Positions 50,718-60,217 of a stretch of 64,000 bases of DNA are shown here, in pieces (position 1 is the first letter of the stretch; every line of letters begins with the position of its first letter). The translations under genes and the position numbers were made by a program. Origin of the DNA: an uncultured Roseibium sp. (lineage in GTDB: Bacteria > Pseudomonadota > Alphaproteobacteria > Rhizobiales > Stappiaceae); the NCBI RefSeq assembly GCF_963669205.1, contig NZ_OY769915.1:2950001-3014000 (forward strand), given 5' to 3'. The notes beneath the pieces are model-generated. The model saw only the letters and a list, made by a program, of their open reading frames with translations, was not told the origin of the DNA and did not search any database.

Positions 50718-51440
50718 ATGAACATCAGTGCCAAAAAACAGGAACCCGTTCAGATCCGTTCGATCCTGGTGATCGACGATCATCCTCTCTATTGCGATGC
50801 ACTTGCGTCCACACTGGAGAGGCTCTTCAAGTCCCGAACGGTCAAGAAGGCAAATTCCCTTCAGGACGGGTTGCGGCAGGTCAATTCGCGCCTGCGCCCC
50901 GATCTGGTCATTCTTGACCTGAAACTGCCGGACGCCACCGGTATCAGCGGTTTCATGAAGGTGAAGAACCGGCTCCCGGACGTACCCGTTCTGGTTATTT
51001 CCGCAGAATCCTCGGATGAGTCCGTCAGTGCGCTCATGTCGGCCGGCGCAGCCGGGTTCATTCCGAAAGACGCGTCGGTCACCGTCTTGCAGGAAGCGCT
51101 TTTTGAAATCCGGGAAGGGCTTCGCTTTTTCCCGCCCGGTTTCACGCAGACAAAGAGATCGGCAAAATCGGACCTGACGTCCCAGGAGATCGCGCAGAAG
51201 ATCGCCGATCTCACGCCGCAGCAGAATCGTATCATGAAACTGATCTGCGCAGGCAAGCCAAACAAGCAAATCGCCTATGAAATGTCACTCGCAGAGGCGA
51301 CCGTCAAAGCTCACATCACTGCCTTGTTGCGTCGGCTGAATGTCAGCAATCGCACGCAGGCGGCTGTCATGGTCAAGAGCGTCAGTCTGGACGGTGCGCC
51401 GCCGATTCCCGAAGCTGATGCGAGGGCGATGCTGAGCTGA
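50718..51440 (+). CDS. flhR: FlhR-like LuxR-family response regulator of C1 oxidation
   Basis: A 240-residue response regulator. The receiver domain (about residues 18-135) has the acidic pair IDDHP and phospho-acceptor Asp67 in LVILDLKLPD. The C-terminal LuxR helix-turn-helix (about 170-230) has LTPQQNRIMKLICAGKPNKQIA and TVKAHITALLRRL. It resembles FlhR of Paracoccus and Rhodobacter and ErbR/PedR2 of Pseudomonas, which activate methanol/ethanol/formaldehyde oxidation genes. The ATG at 50718 was chosen because of the GGGAGGA site. It leads a three-gene operon with a FIST protein and a hybrid kinase, close to xoxF and the formaldehyde dehydrogenase gene. Confidence 0.85.
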   Translation: MNISAKKQEPVQIRSILVIDDHPLYCDALASTLERLFKSRTVKKANSLQDGLRQVNSRLRPDLVILDLKLPDATGISGFMKVKNRLPDVPVLVISAESSDESVSALMSAGAAGFIPKDASVTVLQEALFEIREGLRFFPPGFTQTKRSAKSDLTSQEIAQKIADLTPQQNRIMKLICAGKPNKQIAYEMSLAEATVKAHITALLRRLNVSNRTQAAVMVKSVSLDGAPPIPEADARAMLS

Positions 51441-51445
51441 TCGGT

Positions 51446-52615
51446 ATGACGGTTCTTCTGGAAAATAGGCTCGACAAGCCGAAAGCCGTGCAGATTGGTG
51501 TGTCGCACGCGAGTTCGGAAGCGGACGCGGTGAGGGAGGCGATTGCGGATTTCAATACCGGCGCGATCTGCTTCGTGCTTTTCTTCATGCCTGACCATCT
51601 CGATCCGGAGAAAGTTTCGAACGAGTTCGCACGGCAGATGTCGTCTGCAACCGTCTTCGGCTGCTCGACGGCGGGTCAGATTACGGCGCAGGGTTACGAA
51701 AAGGATGCCTTGCTGGTCATGGCCTTTCCAAGACGTCACTTCCGCTGTTCCTCCGCGCTCATCAAGCCACTGAAAGCCCTGTCGATCGAACGGACCGCGA
51801 ACCGGGCCAAGGTTCTCGCGGACAGGTTTCCCAGAACCGGCAACTGGAAGACCGTGGCTCTTGTCATCGCCGACGGAATGTCCAAGCAGGAGGATTTGCT
51901 CGTCGCGGCCCTCAATGCCGGGTTGGGGGAAATCCCGGTCTTCGGAGGTTCTGCCGGGAACGGGCTTGCCTTCGGTGAAACCTATGTGTCCCACGGGGGG
52001 CATGCGTACAGGAACGCAGCGCTTGTTCTGCTCATCGAGACCGACCTGTCTTTCAGGGGCATCGGTTTCAATCATTTCCAGCCAACCAGCAGGCAGATGG
52101 TCGTGACGCGTGCGGTGCCGGAAGAAAGGCTTGTGCTGGACATAAACGGTGTGCCCGCCGCACGCGAATATGCGCGTTACGTGAACTGTCCCGTGGAGCA
52201 ACTCTCGCCGCAGGTGTTTGCGGAAAATCCCGTTCTGATAAGAAGCGGAAAGAGCTGGCACGTGCGTGCCATTCAGCAGGTTGAAGAAGGTGGCGGCCTC
52301 TGGTTCCTGTCCGCGATCGACGACGGACTGGTTCTCACGCTCGGACAGGGTAGGGAGATCCTGCAAACGCTGGACTCAGGGCTCGATCATTTTCGCGAGC
52401 ACAACCAGAAGCCTGACTTCATCATCGGTTTCGACTGCTATCTGCGCAGGCTGGAAATCGAACAGAAGAACCTGGCGGCGGATGTTTCGGCAATCCTGCG
52501 CGAGAACCACGTTTTCGGTTTCAACACCTATGGTGAGCAGCATCTGGGTGTGCACGTGAACCAGACTTTCATAGGGGTCGCCTTCTTTCCGCCAAGCGAC
52601 GGAGCGCTCTATTGA
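51446..52615 (+). CDS. FIST-domain sensor protein (NosP-like)
   Basis: A 389-residue protein with FIST N (about residues 30-225) and FIST C (about 230-370) domains. Marks are CFVLFFMPDHLDP, VFGCSTAGQI, VFGGSAGNGL and IIGFDCYLRRLEIEQ. FIST proteins are ligand sensors; some (NosP of Pseudomonas aeruginosa) bind heme and nitric oxide and control a co-encoded hybrid kinase. This gene sits between the response regulator (5-base gap) and the hybrid kinase (overlap), the same partner type. Its ligand is unknown; heme binding cannot be read from the sequence. Confidence 0.9.
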   Translation: MTVLLENRLDKPKAVQIGVSHASSEADAVREAIADFNTGAICFVLFFMPDHLDPEKVSNEFARQMSSATVFGCSTAGQITAQGYEKDALLVMAFPRRHFRCSSALIKPLKALSIERTANRAKVLADRFPRTGNWKTVALVIADGMSKQEDLLVAALNAGLGEIPVFGGSAGNGLAFGETYVSHGGHAYRNAALVLLIETDLSFRGIGFNHFQPTSRQMVVTRAVPEERLVLDINGVPAAREYARYVNCPVEQLSPQVFAENPVLIRSGKSWHVRAIQQVEEGGGLWFLSAIDDGLVLTLGQGREILQTLDSGLDHFREHNQKPDFIIGFDCYLRRLEIEQKNLAADVSAILRENHVFGFNTYGEQHLGVHVNQTFIGVAFFPPSDGALY

Positions 52616-54855
52616 TCGACCCGAGCGAACCACTTGAGACGCAGCTCGAGCGCCAGGGCAAGATCATCGAGGCGCTCATGCAACGGGCTGCCAGGGAGAA
52701 TGACGTCGGCCGATCCGCGTATTCGCTGTTTCAGTCCGCCATCGCGCTTCAGGGTGAGGTCTGGGAGAAGACAAAACACCTCGAACAGGTTCTGGACACA
52801 CTCGGTCAGGCGAGCAACCGGCTCAAGAATTCCGAATTCGCCCTTGAACAGACCGAACGCAACCTGGCCGACGCGCTGGACGCAATGGAAGGAGGCTTCG
52901 CGCTTTTTACCGGCGATGCACTTGAGATCTGCAACGCACAGTTCAGGAACATGGTGCCCGGCATCTGCGAACAGATCGTCACTGGGATCAGCATCGCGGA
53001 TTATTTCGAAGCGCTTGACGGCTGCCCGCAGGTCATTACGAAAGGCGCATCCCTGAATAAGGCAAGTGGCGCCAACAACCGAAACGAGGCCGGGTCCGCG
53101 AAATATCCTTCCGTGTTCGGCTTGAAGAACGACCGCTGGTTCCAGATCACGCAAAAGCGGACGTCACCGAGAAAAACGGCGCTGCTCTCGACGGAAATCA
53201 CCAATATCGTTCTGCAGAACCGTATCGAGAAAGACCAGCTGATCGACAAGCAGTCGGTTTTCATGAAGGCCGCGTTTGAACACATTTCTCAAGGGGTCTG
53301 TACGTTTTCACCGTCAGGCTCCCTGATCTTGCGGAACGAACGCTTCCGGAAGCTTCTGCGTCTTCCGGTGACGCTGGTCCGAAAGGGCACGCCGCTCGGC
53401 CAGATCCTTGCGTTCTTTGCGCGGCACGAATTGGCAGCTGAAACGGGCGCGAGCATCGAACAGGAATTTCTTGCCGCGATCGCACCGGACCGGGAAGGCA
53501 TAGACCGCAAGGTCAGGCTGACCTCGGGCGACATCCTGAACATCAGCATTCACCGTCTTCCCGACACCGGTCTTATCATGAATGTCATCGACTTCACGGC
53601 CGAAGCGCAGATGACGGACCTGCTGGAAAAAAGGGTCGGCGAGCGCACGCGCGAGCTTACGGAAGCCAACGAGCGTCTCCAGCGCCAGCATGAAGAACAG
53701 ATCCGGATCGATGAACAGCTGCGCCAGGCCAAGGAGCGCGCGGAAGAAGCCGTGTCTTCAAAGACCAGGTTCTTCGCGGCCGCAAGCCATGATCTGCTGC
53801 AGCCCGTGAACGCGGCAAAACTTCTCATTTCCACGATGACCGAAAGCACGTCGGAAAAGGCGGTTGCGGAAACGGTCTCCCGCCTGGAACGTTCATTCAA
53901 GTCAATCGAGTCCCTGCTTCACGCATTGCTGGACATTTCGAGACTGGATTCCACGGGCACGGAACTCAACCTCAGTACATTCAACATTGGAGAGCTGCTT
54001 TCGACAGTTCAACGGGACTGCCGCCAGCTTGCCGAGGAAAAGGGCATCAGACTTGATATCGTTCCGAGCAGCATCTGGGTCATAAGTGACCAGCGCTATC
54101 TCGTCCGGTCAGTGCAGAACCTGATCGTGAACGGCATTCAATATACGCAGGAGGGCCGTGTACTGGCCGGGTGCAGGCGCAAGGGTCCAAACGTCGTCAT
54201 TGAAGTCTGGGACACGGGCATCGGTATATCCAAGAAGGATCAGAAGCGCATTTTCAACGAGTTCACCAGAGCCGCGCCCGATAGCGCAGGGGTCGGCATG
54301 GGGCTTGGACTGTCAATCGTGGATCGCGCCTGCCGGCGGTTAAACCATTCCGTGAACGTGCGTTCGAAACCGGGTGTGGGATCCGTCTTTTCGATTTCGA
54401 TACCGATCTGTGACGCACCGGCTGTAACCGAACACAGTGAAAACACGGTATTGCCGCTCGTCCCGGGCGCCATGGACGTCATCGTGCTGATCGTTGAAAA
54501 CAATCCGGATGTGATGTTCGCGACGGCCCGGCAAATCGAATCCTGGGGAGGCAGCGTTCTGACGGCTGCATCCACGAAGGAGGCGCTCACCTGCGTCCGT
54601 GAACTCGGGATGCCACCGGACATCATTCTCGCCGACTACCAGCTCGATGGGGACGACAACGGGATCAAGACAATTGTCGAACTGAGACGTGCGACGAAAA
54701 CCGACATTCCCGCGATCATGATCACGGCGAACCGGGAAGAGGAACTTGCCGAACAGAGCAGGGCGCATTGCTTCACGATCCTGACCAAGCCTGTTGAGCT
54801 TTCGAGGCTGCGGCCACTAATCGATTGGGAGACGAGACAACTGAACGCGGGCTGA
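52612..54855 (+). CDS. flhS: FlhS/NahK-like hybrid sensor histidine kinase
   Basis: A 747-residue cytoplasmic hybrid kinase with no clear membrane helices, starting at a TTG that overlaps the FIST stop. A coiled-coil N-terminus (about 1-90) and two PAS-like regions (about 88-200 and 220-330) are followed by a second coiled coil. The kinase core has the H-box FAAASHDLLQPVNA, phospho-His393, N-box SVQNLIVNGIQYT, and G-boxes DTGIGIS and GMGLGLSIV. The receiver domain has Asp675 in ILADYQLDG. It resembles FlhS of Paracoccus and NahK/ErcS' of Pseudomonas. With the FIST protein and FlhR it should form a phosphorelay controlling C1 genes. Confidence 0.87.
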   Translation: MIDPSEPLETQLERQGKIIEALMQRAARENDVGRSAYSLFQSAIALQGEVWEKTKHLEQVLDTLGQASNRLKNSEFALEQTERNLADALDAMEGGFALFTGDALEICNAQFRNMVPGICEQIVTGISIADYFEALDGCPQVITKGASLNKASGANNRNEAGSAKYPSVFGLKNDRWFQITQKRTSPRKTALLSTEITNIVLQNRIEKDQLIDKQSVFMKAAFEHISQGVCTFSPSGSLILRNERFRKLLRLPVTLVRKGTPLGQILAFFARHELAAETGASIEQEFLAAIAPDREGIDRKVRLTSGDILNISIHRLPDTGLIMNVIDFTAEAQMTDLLEKRVGERTRELTEANERLQRQHEEQIRIDEQLRQAKERAEEAVSSKTRFFAAASHDLLQPVNAAKLLISTMTESTSEKAVAETVSRLERSFKSIESLLHALLDISRLDSTGTELNLSTFNIGELLSTVQRDCRQLAEEKGIRLDIVPSSIWVISDQRYLVRSVQNLIVNGIQYTQEGRVLAGCRRKGPNVVIEVWDTGIGISKKDQKRIFNEFTRAAPDSAGVGMGLGLSIVDRACRRLNHSVNVRSKPGVGSVFSISIPICDAPAVTEHSENTVLPLVPGAMDVIVLIVENNPDVMFATARQIESWGGSVLTAASTKEALTCVRELGMPPDIILADYQLDGDDNGIKTIVELRRATKTDIPAIMITANREEELAEQSRAHCFTILTKPVELSRLRPLIDWETRQLNAG

Positions 54856-54947
54856 CCGTCCGGCTATTGGAGTCCGGGGCACGGCACGGGGAATACAGAC
54901 AAAGGTCTGTGCTGACTTGTGCGGTGGCGAACGTAGAATCTGAACGC

Positions 54948-55670
54948 ATGGCAACTCGACAGATTGAGACCTGGATGGCTCGGACAGGACAGCGCCTGGT
55001 TGCAGCATGCTTGTTGACGCTCGCACTCTGGTGCGCGGCGGCGTCTTCGGGCTTTGCCGCGGGGACCCATGAACTCTTGTTCAGGGAAGGGACGCTCGAC
55101 ACGATTTCCGGTAAGGAGTCGCTGGAATACCGGCGGGACGTGTCGGCACCGGGCAGTCGGCCGCTCGAGCGGAAGAATACCGGGCCGATCAGCTTGATAC
55201 TGACCTCCGACGACATGGCCGAAATCCATTTCGGTGGGCAGGGCGACCGCAGACGGGTCGGTGCGTTTCCGGCAAGCGTCGGCAATCCGCTTATCATGTA
55301 TTTTCTGGAAACCGTGGTCAGGGATCTGTCCGGTCTAGCCGGCGGCAGTCCCTACTATATGCGCAACAGGATCAAGGCGGAGCTGCTGAAGGAACACCCG
55401 GTGCAGGAGGTGACCGTGCAATTGGGTGATCGGCAGGTCGGGGCGCAGTCGGTCGTCCTCTATCCCTTCCGGAATGATCCGGCCAGCGACAGGATGCGCG
55501 GCATCGAGACCCTGGCTCTTTCCGTGACGGTGTCCGGCGAAGTCCCCGGCTGGTACTACTCCCTGAAGGCTGAAACGAGCGAAGAGCGCGGGACGCGTTC
55601 AGCGCTTCCGGACACGTTGCCCGCATATAGCAGCACGATCCTTTTCCAGGGCGTGGAGGGTGAAAAATGA
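54948..55670 (+). CDS. Secreted protein of unknown function, xoxF-cluster associated (A)
   Basis: A 240-residue protein with a signal peptide (VAACLLTLALWCAAASSGFA, ending near residue 38) and a mature region of beta-rich character. Distinct segments are HELLFREGTLDTISGKES, GGQGDRRRVGAFPASVGNP and FLETVVRDLSGLAGGSPYY. I recall homologues next to xoxF clusters in other alphaproteobacteria but no known function. The ATG at 54948 is preferred; the stop overlaps the next small gene, so both are coupled. It follows flhS by 92 bases. Confidence 0.75.
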   Translation: MATRQIETWMARTGQRLVAACLLTLALWCAAASSGFAAGTHELLFREGTLDTISGKESLEYRRDVSAPGSRPLERKNTGPISLILTSDDMAEIHFGGQGDRRRVGAFPASVGNPLIMYFLETVVRDLSGLAGGSPYYMRNRIKAELLKEHPVQEVTVQLGDRQVGAQSVVLYPFRNDPASDRMRGIETLALSVTVSGEVPGWYYSLKAETSEERGTRSALPDTLPAYSSTILFQGVEGEK

Positions 55671-56077
55671 GCGCTGAGGTCCACGCGTCTGACTGGCGGC
55701 ATGTCCGGCCACGTTGGCTTCCTGTCTTTACGTTGGCTCTTCTGGGTACACTTGCTGCAACCGGACAGGCCCTCGCTCAGACGGAGAGGGAATTGCAGCA
55801 CCTGAACGACTACCCGACTGAGGCGCGAGCCGAATATGTGTTTGCCTGCATGGCCACCAACGGGCAAAGCAGCGACGTTTTACGCCGGTGTTCTTGCTCG
55901 ATAGACATCATTGCGACCATTATTTCCTATGAGCGATACGTCGAAGCGGAGACGGTTCTGTCGCTGCAGCTTGTAGGCGGTGAGCGCATGTCGCTGTTCC
56001 GCACGGCAGCGAACGCGAAAGGACTTGTTTCCGATCTCAGGAGGGCGCAGGCGGAAGCAGATATCCGCTGTTTCTAG
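55667..56077 (+). CDS. Small secreted cysteine-containing protein of unknown function, xoxF-cluster associated (B)
   Basis: A 136-residue protein with a signal-like hydrophobic segment (LPVFTLALLGTLAATGQALA) ending near residue 38. The mature part has four Cys: ACMA, the RRCSCS pair, and RCF at the very end. It also has predicted helices. Two disulfides are plausible in the periplasm. It is translationally coupled to protein A and convergent with the SoxYZ-like gene. No domain recognised. Confidence 0.72.
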   Translation: MSAEVHASDWRHVRPRWLPVFTLALLGTLAATGQALAQTERELQHLNDYPTEARAEYVFACMATNGQSSDVLRRCSCSIDIIATIISYERYVEAETVLSLQLVGGERMSLFRTAANAKGLVSDLRRAQAEADIRCF

Positions 56078-56159
56078 GCTTCGCGCAACCGCACAGGGTT
56101 GGACGGTCTACCCATCCTCATGCACGCCCCTACTGGTGGGAACGGCCTGGCCGCTCTGC

Positions 56160-57017
56160 TCAGCTCTGGATGTCCTTGGGAACGGTCTTCTCCCACTCAT
56201 TCCCCTCGGTGTCCTCCGCCCGAATCACCAGATCGTCTGCGCCGTTGTCCGTGTACTGGAATCGGATCACGGGGTTTTCGGACAGGGAAATGCCGCCCTC
56301 GACCGTAAACAGCGTTTCATCTCCCTGGCGCACCTCGATGAAATTGACAAAATGCGCGGAAATGAACAGTTGCGTGACCTGATCGCGCTGCAGACCGGAA
56401 TAATTGGGGTGCCTGATCATGATCTGGGCCTCGCGGCGATTGGTCGAATTGTCAACGGCCGGCGTGAAATGTTTCGCCCGGATCTGACCCATTTGCGACA
56501 TGGCAAGTTCGGGCGACTTGGTGGCCGGTGCCGAGCAGCCTCCCGAGGCTTTGACAAAGCGTCCCGCCATGACCGGACCGTTTGCCGTGTCGGCGACGAC
56601 CCGGACGTTTGAATACTGATTGACGCGAACCCTGATCTCCATATCGATGGGATGCATCGAGTCGCTGAAGGTGAGCTCTGCCGCGACCGGCGCCGGGTTT
56701 TCATCGATGACCAGAAGTGCCTTGCCGATCGAGGGCGAATTCGGGGAGGACTGGCGTATCACGATCGGGACCGTTGCCGCGTCGTGCGCACGGTAGGGCG
56801 CATCAAGATCGATGATCCCGTTGGCGGGCGCCGGCTTGGTGTCGCCGACGATGTCCCCCCGCAGCTCATTCCAGCTGCCTTCGAGCTGCAGAGGATTTCT
56901 GATCGCATCCGAGTCCGCAAGCGCAAAACTTGCAGAAAGCGCAACCTGCAAGCCGACAAAGATAGCGGTTGTTGCGGGTACGGTGGTTTTCAGGAAAGTT
57001 TTCGGAATCCTTGTCAT
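56160..57017 (-). CDS. SoxYZ-like carrier protein, quinoprotein-associated
   Basis: A 285-residue periplasmic protein. A signal region (about residues 15-35) is followed by a SoxY-like domain (about 40-165) ending in the carrier segment KASGGCSAP, whose Cys is the expected covalent attachment site. A SoxZ-like domain (about 175-285) then has EAQIMIRHPNYSG. In sulfur oxidation SoxYZ carries sulfur intermediates. The fused version next to PQQ dehydrogenases is a separate family of unknown chemistry. It is divergent from the metallo-hydrolase gene with a 233-base gap. Confidence 0.87.
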   Translation of the reverse strand: MTRIPKTFLKTTVPATTAIFVGLQVALSASFALADSDAIRNPLQLEGSWNELRGDIVGDTKPAPANGIIDLDAPYRAHDAATVPIVIRQSSPNSPSIGKALLVIDENPAPVAAELTFSDSMHPIDMEIRVRVNQYSNVRVVADTANGPVMAGRFVKASGGCSAPATKSPELAMSQMGQIRAKHFTPAVDNSTNRREAQIMIRHPNYSGLQRDQVTQLFISAHFVNFIEVRQGDETLFTVEGGISLSENPVIRFQYTDNGADDLVIRAEDTEGNEWEKTVPKDIQS

Positions 57018-57250
57018 TGTCCAGGTCTCTTTCGTCGCCCCGCCAAGTACACGTCCACCAACTTCTGCCGATTACTCGCCGGACGCGCTCCAGACTGCCA
57101 CTTCTCGATTTCCGGCATCGCAAGAATATTAGCATCTTTGCGGTGTCACCAAAATCAATCCTTTGGGATGTATTGCGGCGGCCCCTGCCAATTGAAAAAC
57201 TGGCTGGTGACGAGCAAAAGCCGCACAGTCCGGACAAGGATGCAGGGCAG

Positions 57251-58288
57251 ATGTATGAAATCCTGATCAGTTTGTGCCTGCTGGAGGATCCGGGCATTTG
57301 CCGCGAGCAGCTCCTTCCCGGTCGTGAAACGGTCACGGAACAAGAATGTCGCGGGCGCATACAGAACCTGGACACAGGGCTTCTAAATCCGGACAACACG
57401 AAATATCTGGATTCCGGCGTGGTATGCCGCCTCTCCGATGCCGGTCTGCCGTTGCAGCAAATCGCGGACGGCATCTACGTCCACACGGGAGAAGTATCGG
57501 AGCCAAATCCCGGCAATGGAGGAGACATAGCCAATCTCGGCTTCGTTGTCGGTGATGTGTCCGTTGCCGTGATCGATGCGGGAGGATCCCGTGCCGTGGG
57601 AGAAGCATTTTACCGGGCAATCCGTTCTGTCAGTTCGTTGCCGATTTCACATCTTGTCCTGACCCATGTCCATCCGGATCATCTGTTCGGGGCGTCGGTC
57701 TTTGCCGAAGCCGGTGCGACGGTCATCGGCCATCCAAATCTTGAAAGGGCACTCAGGGACAGGGAAGAAAGCTACTTGCTGACCTTCGAAACCGACGTCG
57801 GGCCTGATGGGTTTCTTGGAACGGAGACGGACTTTGCCGTATCTGTGCAGAGCGAAATCGACCTCGGCGGACGTGTCCTGGAATTGATGTCCTGGCCGGT
57901 TGCCCATTCGACGACGGATCTCACCGTCTGGGACAGTTCGACGGGCACATTGTTCGCGGGCGATCTTGTCTTCGACCGGCATATACCGGTTCTCGACGGT
58001 TCTTTGAGCGGCTGGCTGCAGGTTCTTGACCAAATTGAGGAAATCGATCCAGTCAAGATCGTCCCCGGTCATGGTGCACCCTTGCTGGAGCCGGCCGCGG
58101 CGGTCTCTCCGGTTCGCGCCTATCTCAAGCTCATTGAGAGCGACACGCGCGCGTCGCTGGAAGCCGGTGAACGCATGAGCGACGCGGTCGGGACCATCGG
58201 CGTTGCGCAAGGAGGGCAGTGGGAGCTTTTCGACGTCTACAACGCCCGCAACGCAACGGTTGCCTTCACCGAACTTGAATGGGAATAA
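57251..58288 (+). CDS. Quinoprotein relay zinc metallo-hydrolase (MBL fold)
   Basis: A 345-residue metallo-beta-lactamase-fold protein starting MYEILISLCLLEDPG. The metal motif HVHPDH lies about residue 139, with later VAHSTTDLTVWD, the FAGDLVFDRHIP Asp, and GHGAPLL. The N-terminal 60 residues, with three cysteines (including QECRGRI), match the relay-hydrolase subfamily found beside PQQ dehydrogenases and SoxYZ-like carriers. I chose 57251 because the upstream frame is unlike the family. Its role is unknown; with the SoxYZ-like carrier it may repair or regulate thiols in quinoprotein maturation. Confidence 0.85.
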   Translation: MYEILISLCLLEDPGICREQLLPGRETVTEQECRGRIQNLDTGLLNPDNTKYLDSGVVCRLSDAGLPLQQIADGIYVHTGEVSEPNPGNGGDIANLGFVVGDVSVAVIDAGGSRAVGEAFYRAIRSVSSLPISHLVLTHVHPDHLFGASVFAEAGATVIGHPNLERALRDREESYLLTFETDVGPDGFLGTETDFAVSVQSEIDLGGRVLELMSWPVAHSTTDLTVWDSSTGTLFAGDLVFDRHIPVLDGSLSGWLQVLDQIEEIDPVKIVPGHGAPLLEPAAAVSPVRAYLKLIESDTRASLEAGERMSDAVGTIGVAQGGQWELFDVYNARNATVAFTELEWE

Positions 58289-58303
58289 CATTCGCGCCGA
58301 AAG

Positions 58304-58939
58304 CTAACGGGCATATTTCAGAAGCAATTGAGCGATGGCGTAGAGACGTTTTTCAATGAGAACCGGCGTCTCGCAGACATATGTCAGCGATCGCGACCGG
58401 TCGCGGAACACTCGTTCGTCCCAATCCAACTGCTCCTCGAGCCGGTCAATCCTGTCGAAATCCGGATCCGTGGTTCCTTCGATGTCACGCATTTCCGTTC
58501 GCGTGGATTCAATCCTCTCCGACAAGGCTATCTGTTTAAGGGAATATTGCTCGATGCCACTGATGACATCACGGCGTGTCTTCCCAAGCGTGATGAAAAT
58601 CTCGGAAAAGATGAACAGCATGGTTTGTGCGTCGGCGAATTCGGTGTCTTCCGAAAACGACTTTACTTCGCCTTCCGCCTCTTCCAGTGACACGCGGCGC
58701 AGCGACAGAAGCGCAACAAGTGCTCGCGCCTCTTCGGGAAGGGGGCGGCGTGTGTTCAGATCGAAGCCTTCGGGGAGCACGTGATTCCACATGATCCCTA
58801 TGGAAAGTTCCTGAACCTTTCGCTGCTGGCAGGGCCAGGTGGGATCATCAAACGAGGCAGAATGTGCGTTGAAAACGCCCCAAACGGCAGCAAGTAGATA
58901 TGAAATAAAAATTAAATCTAATTTTGCCTTATATTTCAT
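58304..58939 (-). CDS. Secreted coiled-coil protein of unknown function, xoxF-cluster associated (C)
   Basis: A 211-residue protein with a hydrophobic N-terminal signal (IFISYLLAAVWGVFNAHSASF). Two cysteines lie in the mature part: WPCQQRKVQELSIG near the start and TYVCETPVLIEKR near the end. Long acidic helices lie between (about 90-170, ending in IDRLEEQLDWDERVFRDR). No domain recognised. It is convergent with the metallo-hydrolase gene (15-base gap) and divergent from the formaldehyde dehydrogenase gene, so it could share its regulation. Confidence 0.75.
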   Translation of the reverse strand: MKYKAKLDLIFISYLLAAVWGVFNAHSASFDDPTWPCQQRKVQELSIGIMWNHVLPEGFDLNTRRPLPEEARALVALLSLRRVSLEEAEGEVKSFSEDTEFADAQTMLFIFSEIFITLGKTRRDVISGIEQYSLKQIALSERIESTRTEMRDIEGTTDPDFDRIDRLEEQLDWDERVFRDRSRSLTYVCETPVLIEKRLYAIAQLLLKYAR

Positions 58940-59093
58940 GTTCTGCGTCCTCGCTCGTATTCATTGTAAGCGAGTCAGATATTTTGTCCACACGTCGAAA
59001 CACACACTAAGGTCGCAATTGTCTCAAAAGAGCTGGGGAATATAGTCACCGGTACAGTCGGACACATCAATATTTCCGGCACGGAGACTTTGT

Positions 59094-60206
<1,113 letters not shown>

Positions 60207-60217
60207 GTAGCCAAGCC

